NCBI RefSeq assembly: GCF_003259845.1
Contig: NZ_QLMJ01000003.1
Location: 434,001-498,000, forward strand
From: Actinoplanes lutulentus
GTDB taxonomy: Bacteria; Actinomycetota; Actinomycetes; Mycobacteriales; Micromonosporaceae
DNA length: 64,000 bases
Reading direction: 5' to 3'
Position numbers and translations under genes: made by a program. The notes under the pieces are model-generated. The model ran no database searches. It was not told where the DNA came from and worked only from the letters and a program-made list of their open reading frames with translations. This document shows, piece after piece, positions 24,924 through 34,362 of the stretch (its first letter is position 1; every line of letters starts with the position of its first letter).

Positions 24924-24928
24924 AACGG

Positions 24929-26740
24929 TCAGCGACGGTAGTAGGTACGCGTCGCCAGCTTCTTCACGTTGCCCGCCTTGTCGTACGCGCGAACAACGAC
25001 CTTCATCGTCTTCTTCTGCTTCGACACCTTGAAGGACAGGCTGTAGCCGGCCTTCGTGTCGGTCGCCACGACCTTGCCGTTGACCAGCAACTGGACCTTG
25101 GCGACCTTGTACTTGTCACTCGCCTTGACCTTGACGGTCACCGTGCCCGACACCTTGGCCTTGTTCTTCGGGGCCTTGGTGATCGTGACCTTGGGCGGCG
25201 TGTTGTCCGCGACCACCCAGGTGGCCGGCGTCCAGCCGATGTTGCCGGCCTTGTCGGTGATCCGCAGCTGAATCTTGAGCGGGCCGTTCTTGCCCGCGGT
25301 GTTCAGCTTCGGCGCGAACGGGGCGACGTAATCCCAGCTGTGCCACTTGCCGTTCACGTACAGGTCGACGTTGCGGATGCCGGAGTTGCCCGGCTCCTTC
25401 ACGCCGGTCGCGCTGATCGCGCGAGAGCCACGCACCAGCGTGTTCTTCGCGATCCCGATCCCACCGGTCGGCTTCGCGGTGTCGACAGTCTTGTAAGCGA
25501 CCGCCGCCGACGCGTCGACCAGGCCCCTCTCGACCCAGCCACCGATCGGACGGGCCGTGTTGCGGATCGCCCGCTGCACGCTCCATCCGCTCCACGACGG
25601 GTTCTTCGACTGCACCAGCGCGGCCACACCGGCGACCAGCGGGGCGGAGAACGACGTGCCCTGGACCTCGTACTCGTTGTAGTACCAGTCCCAGCAGGCG
25701 GCCGTGTTGCCGTCCCAGCAGTACGCGCCGTTGTTGCGCATGCCCGCGGTGATGGCGGGCGCCGCGACGTCGACCCAGCTCGCGCCGTAGCTCGAGAAGT
25801 CGACGCGCTCCTTGCCACCGGTCCGGGTGTTGGTGCCACCGACAGCGAGCACGTCGGCGTACGCCGCCGGGTACATCCGCTGGCTGGTGCCCTCGTTGCC
25901 GGCTGCCGCCACGACGAGTGCTCCACGGCCGTTCGCGTACGCGATCGCGTCCTGGAGGGTGGTCGAGGTGTCCGCACCACCGAGCGAGAGGTTGATGATC
26001 TTCGCGCCCTGCTTGGCCGCGTAGACGACACCCGCCGCGACGGCGGCGTAACTGCCCGAACCGTCCCAGTCCAGCACCTTCACCGGGAGGATCTGGCACT
26101 GCTCGCACACGCCGGCCAGGCCGGCGTTGTTGTTGGTCTTGGCAGCGATCAGCGACGCCACCACGGTGCCGTGCGGGAAGTCGCCGTCGTCGGAGGCGTT
26201 GTTGTCGCCGTTGACGAAGTCGTACCCACGTAGAACCTTGCCGGACAGGTCACCGACCGACGAGACGCCGGTGTCGACGACCGCGACCTTGATCGCGCCA
26301 CCCTTCGTGGTGTTCCACGCCGCGGGCACGTTGAGCTGGGCGAGCTCGGGCTGGTGACCGCCCGCGTAGACCGGGTCGTTCGGCGTCACGGCGAACGACT
26401 TGGCGGTCGGGTCGACCTCGACGTACGAGACCTTCGGGTCGGCCTTCAGCGCCGCGATCACCGACGACGACTTGTCGGCCGGCACCTCCAGCGCCTTCGC
26501 CCGTACCTCGGCGAGAGCGGAGCTCAGCGCACCGCTCTTCTCCACCGCGCCCTTGAATCCCCAGCCGGAGAGGGCGGAAAGCGGAGCCTCGGCGTCCACC
26601 GAGGACTTGAGTCCCACCACGAGCCGGATCGGCTTGGAATCCCAGGCCTGGGCCGGGCCGGCAACACCGGCCACGCCGAGACCGGTCGCCAGGCTCGCGG
26701 TGACGATGCCGGCAAGAACGCGCCGGCTGGAAGAATTCAT
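24929..26740 (-). CDS. Secreted S8 family serine peptidase (subtilase)
   Basis: A 603-residue secreted subtilisin-like protease. A Sec signal (ending AQA near residue 32) is followed by an I9-like propeptide (about 37-115), then the catalytic domain with Asp156 (VVDTG), His190 (FPHGT), oxyanion Asn282 (AAGNEG) and Ser363 (GTSFSAP), so the triad is complete. After the protease come two Ig-like beta domains (about 430-600), the second ending in a Lys/Arg-rich YYRR tail, probably for wall or substrate binding. A Cys pair (VCEQC) and a Cys-Trp-rich loop may form disulfides. ATG at 26740 has GGGAGG nine bases upstream. The gene is divergent from the LCP-family gene. Confidence 0.92.
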   Translation of the reverse strand: MNSSSRRVLAGIVTASLATGLGVAGVAGPAQAWDSKPIRLVVGLKSSVDAEAPLSALSGWGFKGAVEKSGALSSALAEVRAKALEVPADKSSSVIAALKADPKVSYVEVDPTAKSFAVTPNDPVYAGGHQPELAQLNVPAAWNTTKGGAIKVAVVDTGVSSVGDLSGKVLRGYDFVNGDNNASDDGDFPHGTVVASLIAAKTNNNAGLAGVCEQCQILPVKVLDWDGSGSYAAVAAGVVYAAKQGAKIINLSLGGADTSTTLQDAIAYANGRGALVVAAAGNEGTSQRMYPAAYADVLAVGGTNTRTGGKERVDFSSYGASWVDVAAPAITAGMRNNGAYCWDGNTAACWDWYYNEYEVQGTSFSAPLVAGVAALVQSKNPSWSGWSVQRAIRNTARPIGGWVERGLVDASAAVAYKTVDTAKPTGGIGIAKNTLVRGSRAISATGVKEPGNSGIRNVDLYVNGKWHSWDYVAPFAPKLNTAGKNGPLKIQLRITDKAGNIGWTPATWVVADNTPPKVTITKAPKNKAKVSGTVTVKVKASDKYKVAKVQLLVNGKVVATDTKAGYSLSFKVSKQKKTMKVVVRAYDKAGNVKKLATRTYYRR

Positions 26741-26854
26741 GCTTGGAGACCTCCCCCGTTGCGACCGCCGGGGGGTCGGCGAATCGCCGGGCCAGCGTAC
26801 TTGCGATCTCCAAAAAGGCAATACCAGGTTCATTGAACGAGATATGTATAGGCA

Positions 26855-26900
26855 TTGAGCACTACAACAATGTCCTTTACTGTTCCGCTATGCGGAACAG
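26855..26900 (+). promoter_or_regulatory. Predicted promoter and start-codon palindrome of the LCP gene
   Basis: TTGAGC (26855-26860) and TACTGT (26878-26883) are 17 bases apart, and the expected transcription start falls on the ATG at 26890. A perfect palindrome, CTGTTCCGC-TAT-GCGGAACAG (26880-26900), covers the -10 end, the start site and the start codon. It could be an operator or a hairpin that hides the start of a leaderless message. The 75 bases upstream are unusually AT-rich for this genome. Confidence 0.55.
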
Positions 26901-27999
26901 CAAGATCACTTGGGCGGTGATCGCCGGCGCGGTCGTGGCGCTGCTCGCCGGCGTGGGCGTCGCCATCGCGATGAATCGGAGCTCGAACAACACGGCCGCC
27001 GCGCCGGCCAGCTCCGCGGGCGCGTCGTGGGCGGCGACCGCCCCGTCGGCCTCGGCGGCACCGGCCGAGTCGCCCGGCGCCGACATCAAGGGCCCGCTCG
27101 ACCTGGTTCTCATCGGCGTCGACACCCGGACCAGCATTCCCGGCTGGGAACCACACGCCGACACGGTGATGCTGCTGCACGTGGACTCCGGACTCGAGAA
27201 CGCCTACCTCTACTCGCTCCCCCGCGACCTCCGGGTCGACATGCCCGCCTACAAGAAGGCGGGCTTCTCCGGCGGCCGTTACAAACTCACCGAGGCGATG
27301 AGCCGCGGCTCCCGGATTCCCGGCGAAAAGACCAAAAAGAGCACCGAGCAAGGGTACGAGCTACTGACCAAGTCGCTCAGCGAATACACCGGGATCAAGA
27401 CGTTCCAGGCGGGCGCGATCCTCAACTTCGCCGGCTTGTCGAAGCTCGTCGACGCGCTCGGTGGCATCGACATGAACATCGACCAGAAGGTGAAGTCGCG
27501 GCACCACAAGCCGGACGGCACGAACCGGCCGATCGCGCCCGGCGGCGGTGACCACACCGGACCGCAGATGATCTACCAGGTCGGTGAGCGGCACCTGGTC
27601 GGCTGGCAGGCGACCGACTACGCCCGCCAGCGGTACGGGCTGCCCAACGGCGACTACGACCGGCAGCGGCACCAGCGCCAGATGGTCAGCGCGATCATGA
27701 CGAAGGCGCTCGCCGAGGGCGCACAGGACCCGGCCAAGCTCGGCGACGTCATCAAGGCGCTCGGCGACTCGCTGGTCTACGTGGGCGGGCGTACGCCTTT
27801 CGAGTACGCGTACGCGCTCAAGGACCTCACGCCCGAGAAGATCACCCTGGTCGACCTGCCCGGCGCCGGCGTCTCCAGCGGCGGCAAATACGTCGGTGAG
27901 CAGCTCAAGTCCGAGGGCACAGGCTTCCTCAAGGCGCTCGTCAAGAACAAGGCGGCGGCGTACCTGAAGGAGCATCCCAAGCTGGTCAACAAGCTGTAG
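26890..27999 (+). CDS. LytR-CpsA-Psr (LCP) family protein
   Basis: A 369-residue membrane-anchored LCP protein. This family transfers undecaprenyl-linked glycopolymers such as teichoic acids or arabinogalactan-like chains onto peptidoglycan. The N terminus has one membrane helix (WAVIAGAVVALLAGVGVAIAM), then an Ala/Ser-rich spacer and the LCP domain with LVLIGVDTRT, DTVMLLHVD, SLPRDLRVDMP, LVDALGGIDMN and YARQRYGLPNGDYDRQRHQRQ, which carry the conserved Arg and Asp residues that bind pyrophosphate. ATG at 26890 was chosen because of the promoter geometry and the membrane helix directly after it. The M1 peptidase gene follows 17 bases downstream, probably on the same transcript. Confidence 0.9.
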   Translation: MRNSKITWAVIAGAVVALLAGVGVAIAMNRSSNNTAAAPASSAGASWAATAPSASAAPAESPGADIKGPLDLVLIGVDTRTSIPGWEPHADTVMLLHVDSGLENAYLYSLPRDLRVDMPAYKKAGFSGGRYKLTEAMSRGSRIPGEKTKKSTEQGYELLTKSLSEYTGIKTFQAGAILNFAGLSKLVDALGGIDMNIDQKVKSRHHKPDGTNRPIAPGGGDHTGPQMIYQVGERHLVGWQATDYARQRYGLPNGDYDRQRHQRQMVSAIMTKALAEGAQDPAKLGDVIKALGDSLVYVGGRTPFEYAYALKDLTPEKITLVDLPGAGVSSGGKYVGEQLKSEGTGFLKALVKNKAAAYLKEHPKLVNKL

Positions 28000-28016
28000 A
28001 ACGTAACCTCGTCTGC

Positions 28017-29432
28017 ATGAGACGACGGGGTATCGGCGCACTGGCCGTCCTGGCATTGATGGCCGGCTGCACGACGGGCTCGGATCCGGACACTCCGGAA
28101 CCGAGCCCGTCGCCCAGCGTGGACTTCCAGCCGGGCGCGGACGGCGCCGGCGACCCGTACTTCCCGAAGTACGGCAACGGCGGGTACGACGTGGCCGGTT
28201 ACGACCTGGCCCTGAGGTACGACCCGAAAACCGGCAAGCTGGCCGGGACGGCGACCATCACGGCGACCGCCACCCAGGACCTCTCCCGGTTCAACCTGGA
28301 CCTGGCACACCTGAAAGCCACCGAGGTCGCCGTCGACGGGACCGCCGCGACCAGCAAGGCCGAGGGCAACGAGCTGGTGATCACGCCGGGCAGCGGCATC
28401 GTCTCCGGCCGGACGTTCACCGCCCTGGTCCGGTACGAGGGCACCCCGTCGCTGCTGGAGAACAAGGCGCTCGGCAACGGCGGGTGGATCCGTACCCCGG
28501 ACGGCGCCCTCGCGCTCGGCCAGCCCGAGTCGGCCAGCACCTGGTTCCCGGTCAACGACCATCCCTCCGACAAGGCCACGCTGAAGCTGGCGATGACGGT
28601 TCCGGACGGTGTCGAGGTGCTCAGCAACGGCGTACCCGGTGAGCGGCCGTCGAAGGACGGCTGGACCACCTGGAACTGGTCGGAGAGCTCCCCGATGGCG
28701 AGTTACCTCGCGACCGTCGTGATCGGTCAGTACCGGATCACCACGAGCAAGCACAACGGCCTGCCGATGGTGATCGCCATCCCCGAGTCGCTGCCGGCGA
28801 ACGGCCCGTCAGCCAAGTCACTGGCCCGCACCGGCGAGATCACCGATTACCTGGCTACCCAGTTCGGGCCGTACCCGTTCACCTCGAACGGCGGCGTGGT
28901 GGTCGACGAGGACAAGATCCAGTACGCGCTGGAGACGCAGTCCCGCCCGGTGTACGGCCAGACGTTCTTCACCAACGGCGAGAACCTGGGTGTCGTCGCG
29001 CACGAGCTGGCCCACCAGTGGTTCGGCGACAGCGTCGCGCTCGACCGCTGGCAGGACATCTGGCTCAACGAGGGCTTCGCGACGTACGCCGAATGGCTGT
29101 GGTCCGAGCACTCCGGCGACGCGACAGCCGACGAGCTGTTCACGACCTCGTACAACACGTTCAACTGGGCGGAGATCCCCGGCGACCCGAAACCGGCCCG
29201 GATCTTCGGCTCCGCCGTCTATCAGCGCGGCGGGATGACCGTGCACGCCCTGCGCGAGACCATCGGCGACGAGGCGTTCTTCAAGCTGGTCAGGTCCTGG
29301 ACCGCCGACCACCGCGACGGCAACGTCACCACCGACGAATTCATCAAGGCGGCCGAGGCGGCATCCAAAAAGGACCTGACGAAGTTCTTCCAGGACTGGC
29401 TTTACGGGACCGAGAAACCCCCGGTCCCGTAA
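28017..29432 (+). CDS. M1 family metallopeptidase lipoprotein
   Basis: A 471-residue zinc peptidase of the M1 family on the cell surface. The N terminus ends in a lipobox (LMAGC), followed by a Pro/Ser-rich spacer. The catalytic motif HELAHQWFGD and the downstream Glu in WLNEGFATYAEW are intact. The usual GxMEN aminopeptidase motif is replaced by YALETQ, as in short, surface M1 members, so exopeptidase specificity may differ. It lacks the long C-terminal helical domain of classic aminopeptidase N (about 850 residues). It follows the LCP gene by 17 bases. Its last codons form one arm of a terminator hairpin. Confidence 0.9.
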   Translation: MRRRGIGALAVLALMAGCTTGSDPDTPEPSPSPSVDFQPGADGAGDPYFPKYGNGGYDVAGYDLALRYDPKTGKLAGTATITATATQDLSRFNLDLAHLKATEVAVDGTAATSKAEGNELVITPGSGIVSGRTFTALVRYEGTPSLLENKALGNGGWIRTPDGALALGQPESASTWFPVNDHPSDKATLKLAMTVPDGVEVLSNGVPGERPSKDGWTTWNWSESSPMASYLATVVIGQYRITTSKHNGLPMVIAIPESLPANGPSAKSLARTGEITDYLATQFGPYPFTSNGGVVVDEDKIQYALETQSRPVYGQTFFTNGENLGVVAHELAHQWFGDSVALDRWQDIWLNEGFATYAEWLWSEHSGDATADELFTTSYNTFNWAEIPGDPKPARIFGSAVYQRGGMTVHALRETIGDEAFFKLVRSWTADHRDGNVTTDEFIKAAEAASKKDLTKFFQDWLYGTEKPPVP

Positions 29433-29434
29433 AG
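29400..29434. terminator. Bidirectional terminator overlapping the M1 peptidase stop codon
   Basis: CTTTACGGGACCG (29400-29412) pairs perfectly with 29422-29434; the TAA stop of the M1 gene lies in the right arm. The guaB3 gene ends three bases further on from the opposite direction. The terminator therefore serves two convergent genes and is partly coding. Confidence 0.75.
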
Positions 29435-29436
29435 GC

Positions 29437-30555
29437 TCACTTGTCCAGGACGAGGGAGACCTTCTGGAACTCCTTGACGTCGCGGTAACCGCACTTGGCC
29501 ATCGCCCGGCGCAGGCCACCGAAGAGGTTCAGCTGGCCGTCCGGGCGGTTCGCCGGGCCGTACAGCACCTCTTCGAGGGTGCCGTCCGGCTCGCCGGCCA
29601 CGCAGAAACCGCCGCGGGGCAGCGCCGGGTGGCTGGCCGCCGAGTGCCACCAGGCACCGCCGGCCGGGGCGCCCTCGGCGAGCGACAGCGGCTCACCGAG
29701 CATGACCGCGTCGGCGCCGCAGCCGATCGCCTTGGCGATGTCGCCGGAGGTGGCGATGCCACCGTCGGCGATCAGGTGAACGTATCGCCCACCGGTCTCG
29801 TCGAGGTAGTCACGGCGGGCCGCGGCCGCGTCAGCGATCGCGGTGGCCATCGGCACCCGGATGCCGAGCACGGTGTCCGTGGTGGCCCACTCGTCGGCGC
29901 CGACACCGACGATGACGCCGGCCGCGCCGGTACGCATCAGGTGCAGTGCCGTCTTGTAATCGGTACAGCCACCGACGATGACCGGCAGGTCGAGGTCGGC
30001 GATGAACTCCTTGAGGTTCAGCGGCTCGTCCGTCGTGGACACGTGCTCCGCGGAGACGAGCGTGCCCTGGATGACCAGCAGGTCGACGCCGGCGTCGAGC
30101 ACAACCGGCGCGAGGGCCAGGGTGTGCTGCGGCGAGACCCGGACCGCGGTGGTGACACCGGAAGCACGGATCTGCCGGACACGCTCGGCGATCAGGTCCG
30201 GCTTGATCGGCTCCGCGTACACCTCCTGCAGGCGCTTGGTGGCGTCCGCGTCCTCGTCGAGCGAGGCCAGCTCTTCGAGGATCTTGGTGGGGTCTTCGTA
30301 CCGGGTCCAGAGGCCCTCGGCGTTGAGCACGCCCAGGCCGCCGAGGCGGCCCAGGGCGATCACCGAGTCCGGGCTCTGAGTGGCGTCCGACGGATGCGCG
30401 ACGCAGGGGATCTTGAAGGGGTACGCGTCGAGTTTCCACTCGGTCGACACGTCGTCCACGTCGCGGGTGCGGCGACTCGGAACGATCGCGATGTCATCCA
30501 GGTGGTACCCGCGCTGAGCGGTCTTTCCGAGACCGATCTCCACGACGTCACGCAT
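29437..30555 (-). CDS. guaB3: GuaB3 family IMP dehydrogenase-related protein
   Basis: A 372-residue TIM-barrel protein of the IMP dehydrogenase family without CBS domains, the GuaB3 subfamily of actinobacteria and cyanobacteria. The phosphate-binding loop [27 protein letters not shown] is conserved. The loop that in IMP dehydrogenase carries the catalytic Cys (GPGSICTT) reads GVGADEWATT here, with Ala224 in the Cys position, so normal IMP oxidation by this mechanism is unlikely. The gene starts 19 bases after guaB and is co-transcribed with it. The role is unresolved; a regulatory or different nucleotide reaction is possible. Confidence 0.9.
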   Translation of the reverse strand: MRDVVEIGLGKTAQRGYHLDDIAIVPSRRTRDVDDVSTEWKLDAYPFKIPCVAHPSDATQSPDSVIALGRLGGLGVLNAEGLWTRYEDPTKILEELASLDEDADATKRLQEVYAEPIKPDLIAERVRQIRASGVTTAVRVSPQHTLALAPVVLDAGVDLLVIQGTLVSAEHVSTTDEPLNLKEFIADLDLPVIVGGCTDYKTALHLMRTGAAGVIVGVGADEWATTDTVLGIRVPMATAIADAAAARRDYLDETGGRYVHLIADGGIATSGDIAKAIGCGADAVMLGEPLSLAEGAPAGGAWWHSAASHPALPRGGFCVAGEPDGTLEEVLYGPANRPDGQLNLFGGLRRAMAKCGYRDVKEFQKVSLVLDK

Positions 30556-30574
30556 GTTGGGGCGCCTGTTCTAT

Positions 30575-32065
<1,491 letters not shown>

Positions 32066-32176
32066 TCATCCCTAGAGAAGAGGCGGAGTCCAATCATCCT
32101 ACCCATCCCAGCCGGGGCACCCGGGCGGCGGACAGAACGTGCGGGCCAGCACACCTCGGCTCGGGGTGAGTACGGT

Positions 32177-32584
32177 ATGGGGGTGCAAGAAGAGCCGATC
32201 GACCCCTTCAACGGCGATCCCGCCGACCCGGCCGCCGGGCTCGACGACCTCAACGAGGACGCCGAGGCCGAACCGCTGACCGAGGAAGAGCGGCAGGACG
32301 TCCTGGAGGACCTCTCCGACCTGGAGATCTACCAGGCGCTGCTGAGTCCGACGGGCATCCGCGGGTTGGTCATCGAGTGCGAGGATTGTCACGAGCCGCA
32401 CTACTTCGACTGGGATCTGTTGCGCGGCAACCTGCGCCACCTGCTCGACAGCGGGCGGCCGAGGGTGCACGAGCCCGCCTACGACCCGGACCCGGACCAC
32501 TACGTGACGTGGGAGTACGCACGCGGCTACGCCGACGGCGTGCACGACACCCTCACCGAGGGCTCAGAAGAAGAGCAGAGCTAG
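32177..32584 (+). CDS. DUF5319 family protein
   Basis: A 135-residue acidic, soluble protein of the actinobacterial DUF5319 family, whose function is unknown. Conserved features are FNGDPADP near the N terminus, EEERQDVLEDLSDLEIYQALL, a Cys pair in IECEDCHEPHYFDWDLLR that may bind metal, and the C-terminal DPDHYVTWEYARGYADG. ATG at 32177 lies six bases after GGTGAG; a GTG at 32183 is also possible. It is divergent from guaB. A 102-base inverted repeat follows its stop codon. Confidence 0.85.
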   Translation: MGVQEEPIDPFNGDPADPAAGLDDLNEDAEAEPLTEEERQDVLEDLSDLEIYQALLSPTGIRGLVIECEDCHEPHYFDWDLLRGNLRHLLDSGRPRVHEPAYDPDPDHYVTWEYARGYADGVHDTLTEGSEEEQS

Positions 32585-32605
32585 CTGGCTCCGCTGCGCT
32601 CCGCG

Positions 32606-32707
32606 GCAAAACGCCTTTTAACCGGTGAGGAGTCGGGCGATTTTCCGACACCCGCAAACCCCGCGGGCGTCGAAAAATCACTCGCCTCCTCACCGGCGGC
32701 GTTTTGC
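32606..32707. repeat. 102-base long imperfect inverted repeat
   Basis: Nested arms pair almost continuously: GCAAAACGCC with GGCGTTTTGC, ACCGGTGAGGAG with CTCCTCACCGG, GCGATTTT with AAAATC, and CGACACCCGC with GCGGGCGTCG, leaving a 7-base loop near 32656. It lies between the convergent DUF5319 and bldM genes. It could end both, but its length and its four stem blocks exceed ordinary terminators, and it may be a small dispersed element. Confidence 0.8.
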
Positions 32708-32742
32708 GGTCGTGGGGCACCGTGGTGAAACCCCACGTATAA

Positions 32743-33585
32743 CTAAGCGACCAGACCCGCCCGGAAACCCGCCGCCACCGCGTGAGCGCGGTCGCGGGCA
32801 CCCAGCTTGCGGAACAACCGCCGGGCGTGGGTCTTCACGGTGTCCTCGGAGACGAAGAGCTCACGGCCGATCTCGGCGTTGCTCTTACCGTCCGCCATTC
32901 CTCGCAGGACTTGCAGCTCCCGCTCGGTCAGCGTCAGCCGCCGGCCGGTCGGTGCGGCTTCGCCCATCTCGTTGCCGGGCCACGCCGCCATCGGACGGCC
33001 GGTCGCCGGATCGATGGGCGCGTCGCCTCGCTGCGCGGGAACCATCGGGGCGTTCGGGCCGAGCATGGCCGGGACGGCAGCCGCGTTGGCGACACCCAGA
33101 CCGCCGGGACCGTTGTGGTACGCACCACGGACCGCCGGGGAGTTGTTGTTACGAGCCCCTCCGGCCACGGTGGCCGGCTGAGCGTTCGCGCCGTTGATCG
33201 GCATGCCCTGCGGGCGTACCGGCAACAGCAGCAGGAGCAGCGCCTTGGCGACGACGCTGACCAGGTCGTGTTCGACGCCGCGGATGACGCCCCGGGCGCC
33301 TGCGGCGACGGCTGCCGCCGCTACCCGCGGGTCTTCCGCTCCGAAGAGCACTACTTGAGCCTGTGGGGCGCGTGCGAGCACGCGCCGGGTGAACCCGACG
33401 CTGTCGGGCCGGGTCACGGCGGTGTCAGCAAGGACCACTTCGGCCGGCCGTTCCGCCAGTCGGATCATGGCCTCGGTCTCGCTGACCGCGGTCCGGACGA
33501 CACCGGTCATGCCGAGCCGGGCCGCGGTGGACGCGACGGTTTGGGCCGCCAGCGGGGTTCGGACGCACACGAGGACGGTACGCAC
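32743..33585 (-). CDS. bldM: BldM-type atypical response regulator
   Basis: A 280-residue LuxR-type regulator. The C-terminal 65 residues (LTERELQVLRGMADGKSNAEIG...RDRAHAVAAGF) closely match the DNA-binding domain of Streptomyces BldM, and the adjacent whiD gene gives the same neighbourhood. The N-terminal receiver-like domain is degenerate: strand 1 reads VLVCVRTP with no acidic pair and the usual Lys is missing, so phosphorylation control is unlikely. A 90-residue Asn/Pro/Gly-rich linker joins the domains. Start is GTG at 33585 with AAGGAGG close upstream. In Streptomyces BldM controls sporulation genes alone or with WhiI; here a role in sporangium or spore development is inferred. Confidence 0.82.
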   Translation of the reverse strand: MRTVLVCVRTPLAAQTVASTAARLGMTGVVRTAVSETEAMIRLAERPAEVVLADTAVTRPDSVGFTRRVLARAPQAQVVLFGAEDPRVAAAAVAAGARGVIRGVEHDLVSVVAKALLLLLLPVRPQGMPINGANAQPATVAGGARNNNSPAVRGAYHNGPGGLGVANAAAVPAMLGPNAPMVPAQRGDAPIDPATGRPMAAWPGNEMGEAAPTGRRLTLTERELQVLRGMADGKSNAEIGRELFVSEDTVKTHARRLFRKLGARDRAHAVAAGFRAGLVA

Positions 33586-33816
33586 AGTGATCCTCCTTCT
33601 CTCTCAGAGGAGATCACGCGAGGGCCGCAGCATTACGCGCTTTAGATGGAAAAAATGGGAAAGATAGGTATGACTTGCCACCCCTTTGCCATACCGCTCA
33701 CGAAGACATCGACATGTTGCGTGTGAGCCGGCGGCCGCCGGGGTACACCCGCGGGAGGCCTGGGCACAGGCCCTCATGACGAACGCTCCGCGGCGCCGCG
33801 CGGGAGGAGGGTGTTG

Positions 33817-34203
33817 ATGTCGAACGTTCGCAGACTGCCCGGGCCCATCGCAGACCTGTGGGACTGGCAACGGCTCGGCCTCTGCCGTGGCCGGGACAGC
33901 ACGCAGTTCTTCCACCCCGATGGCGAGCGCGGGTCGTCCCGCAATCGTCGCGAGGCCAAGGCCAAGACCATGTGTGGCGCGTGCCCGGTTCGGGCGGAGT
34001 GTGCCGCACATGCCCTGGAAGTTCGCGAGCCGTACGGAGTATGGGGAGGCTTCAGCGAATCGGAGCGGCTGCGGCTGCTCGCGGTCGGCTGGGAAGACCT
34101 CGTGGATCGTCACGGACGGGTAGACCTGCTACGGCTTGAGGCACGCCTCGGCCGGCCCCACAAAACGGCGGTTCCCGTGCAACGGCAGGCTCCGGCAGCC
34201 TGA
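33817..34203 (+). CDS. whiD: WhiB-family iron-sulfur regulator, WhiD/WhiB3 type
   Basis: A 128-residue WhiB-like protein. The four Cys ligands of the 4Fe-4S cluster are Cys23, Cys53, Cys56 and Cys62 (GLCRGRD, MCGACPVRAEC), and the turn GVWGGFSE is present. The N-terminal LPGPIADLWDWQRLGLCRG and FFHPDGERG blocks are typical of WhiB3/WhiD, which act with the primary sigma factor and respond to redox or nitric oxide. ATG at 33817 follows GGAGGAGG by six bases. It is divergent from the BldM-type gene, as in Streptomyces. The 231-base gap has a GGTATG...CATACC inverted repeat around 33667-33695 that might be a regulator site. Confidence 0.9.
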   Translation: MSNVRRLPGPIADLWDWQRLGLCRGRDSTQFFHPDGERGSSRNRREAKAKTMCGACPVRAECAAHALEVREPYGVWGGFSESERLRLLAVGWEDLVDRHGRVDLLRLEARLGRPHKTAVPVQRQAPAA

Positions 34204-34238
34204 CGCCGACCGGCGCGTGGCAACACCACACGGCTGGC

Positions 34239-34266
34239 GACACGGTCCTCAGCGGAGGACCGTGTC
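34239..34266 (+). terminator. Hairpin after whiD
   Basis: GACACGGTCCT (34239-34249) pairs fully with AGGACCGTGTC (34256-34266) around a 6-base loop, 35 bases after the whiD stop. No U run follows. It probably also lies downstream of the opposing oxidoreductase gene. Confidence 0.65.
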
Positions 34267-34362
34267 GACTGGTTCAGCGGTTCTCCAACCGCATTGGTGG
34301 ACATGCAAGCCACCGTATGAGCGACTTGCGTTTTCGAGTCGGACCGAAAGTGCGGCTTCGAC

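Noticed and set aside
23303..26233. 976-residue open frame opposite guaA and the subtilase gene
   Set aside because: Antisense shadow of two well-supported genes; no start-site signal or domain.
24929..26740. Bacteriocin or lantibiotic maturation role for the subtilase
   Set aside because: No precursor peptide, modification enzyme or dedicated transporter is adjacent; propeptide and Ig-like tail fit a general secreted protease.
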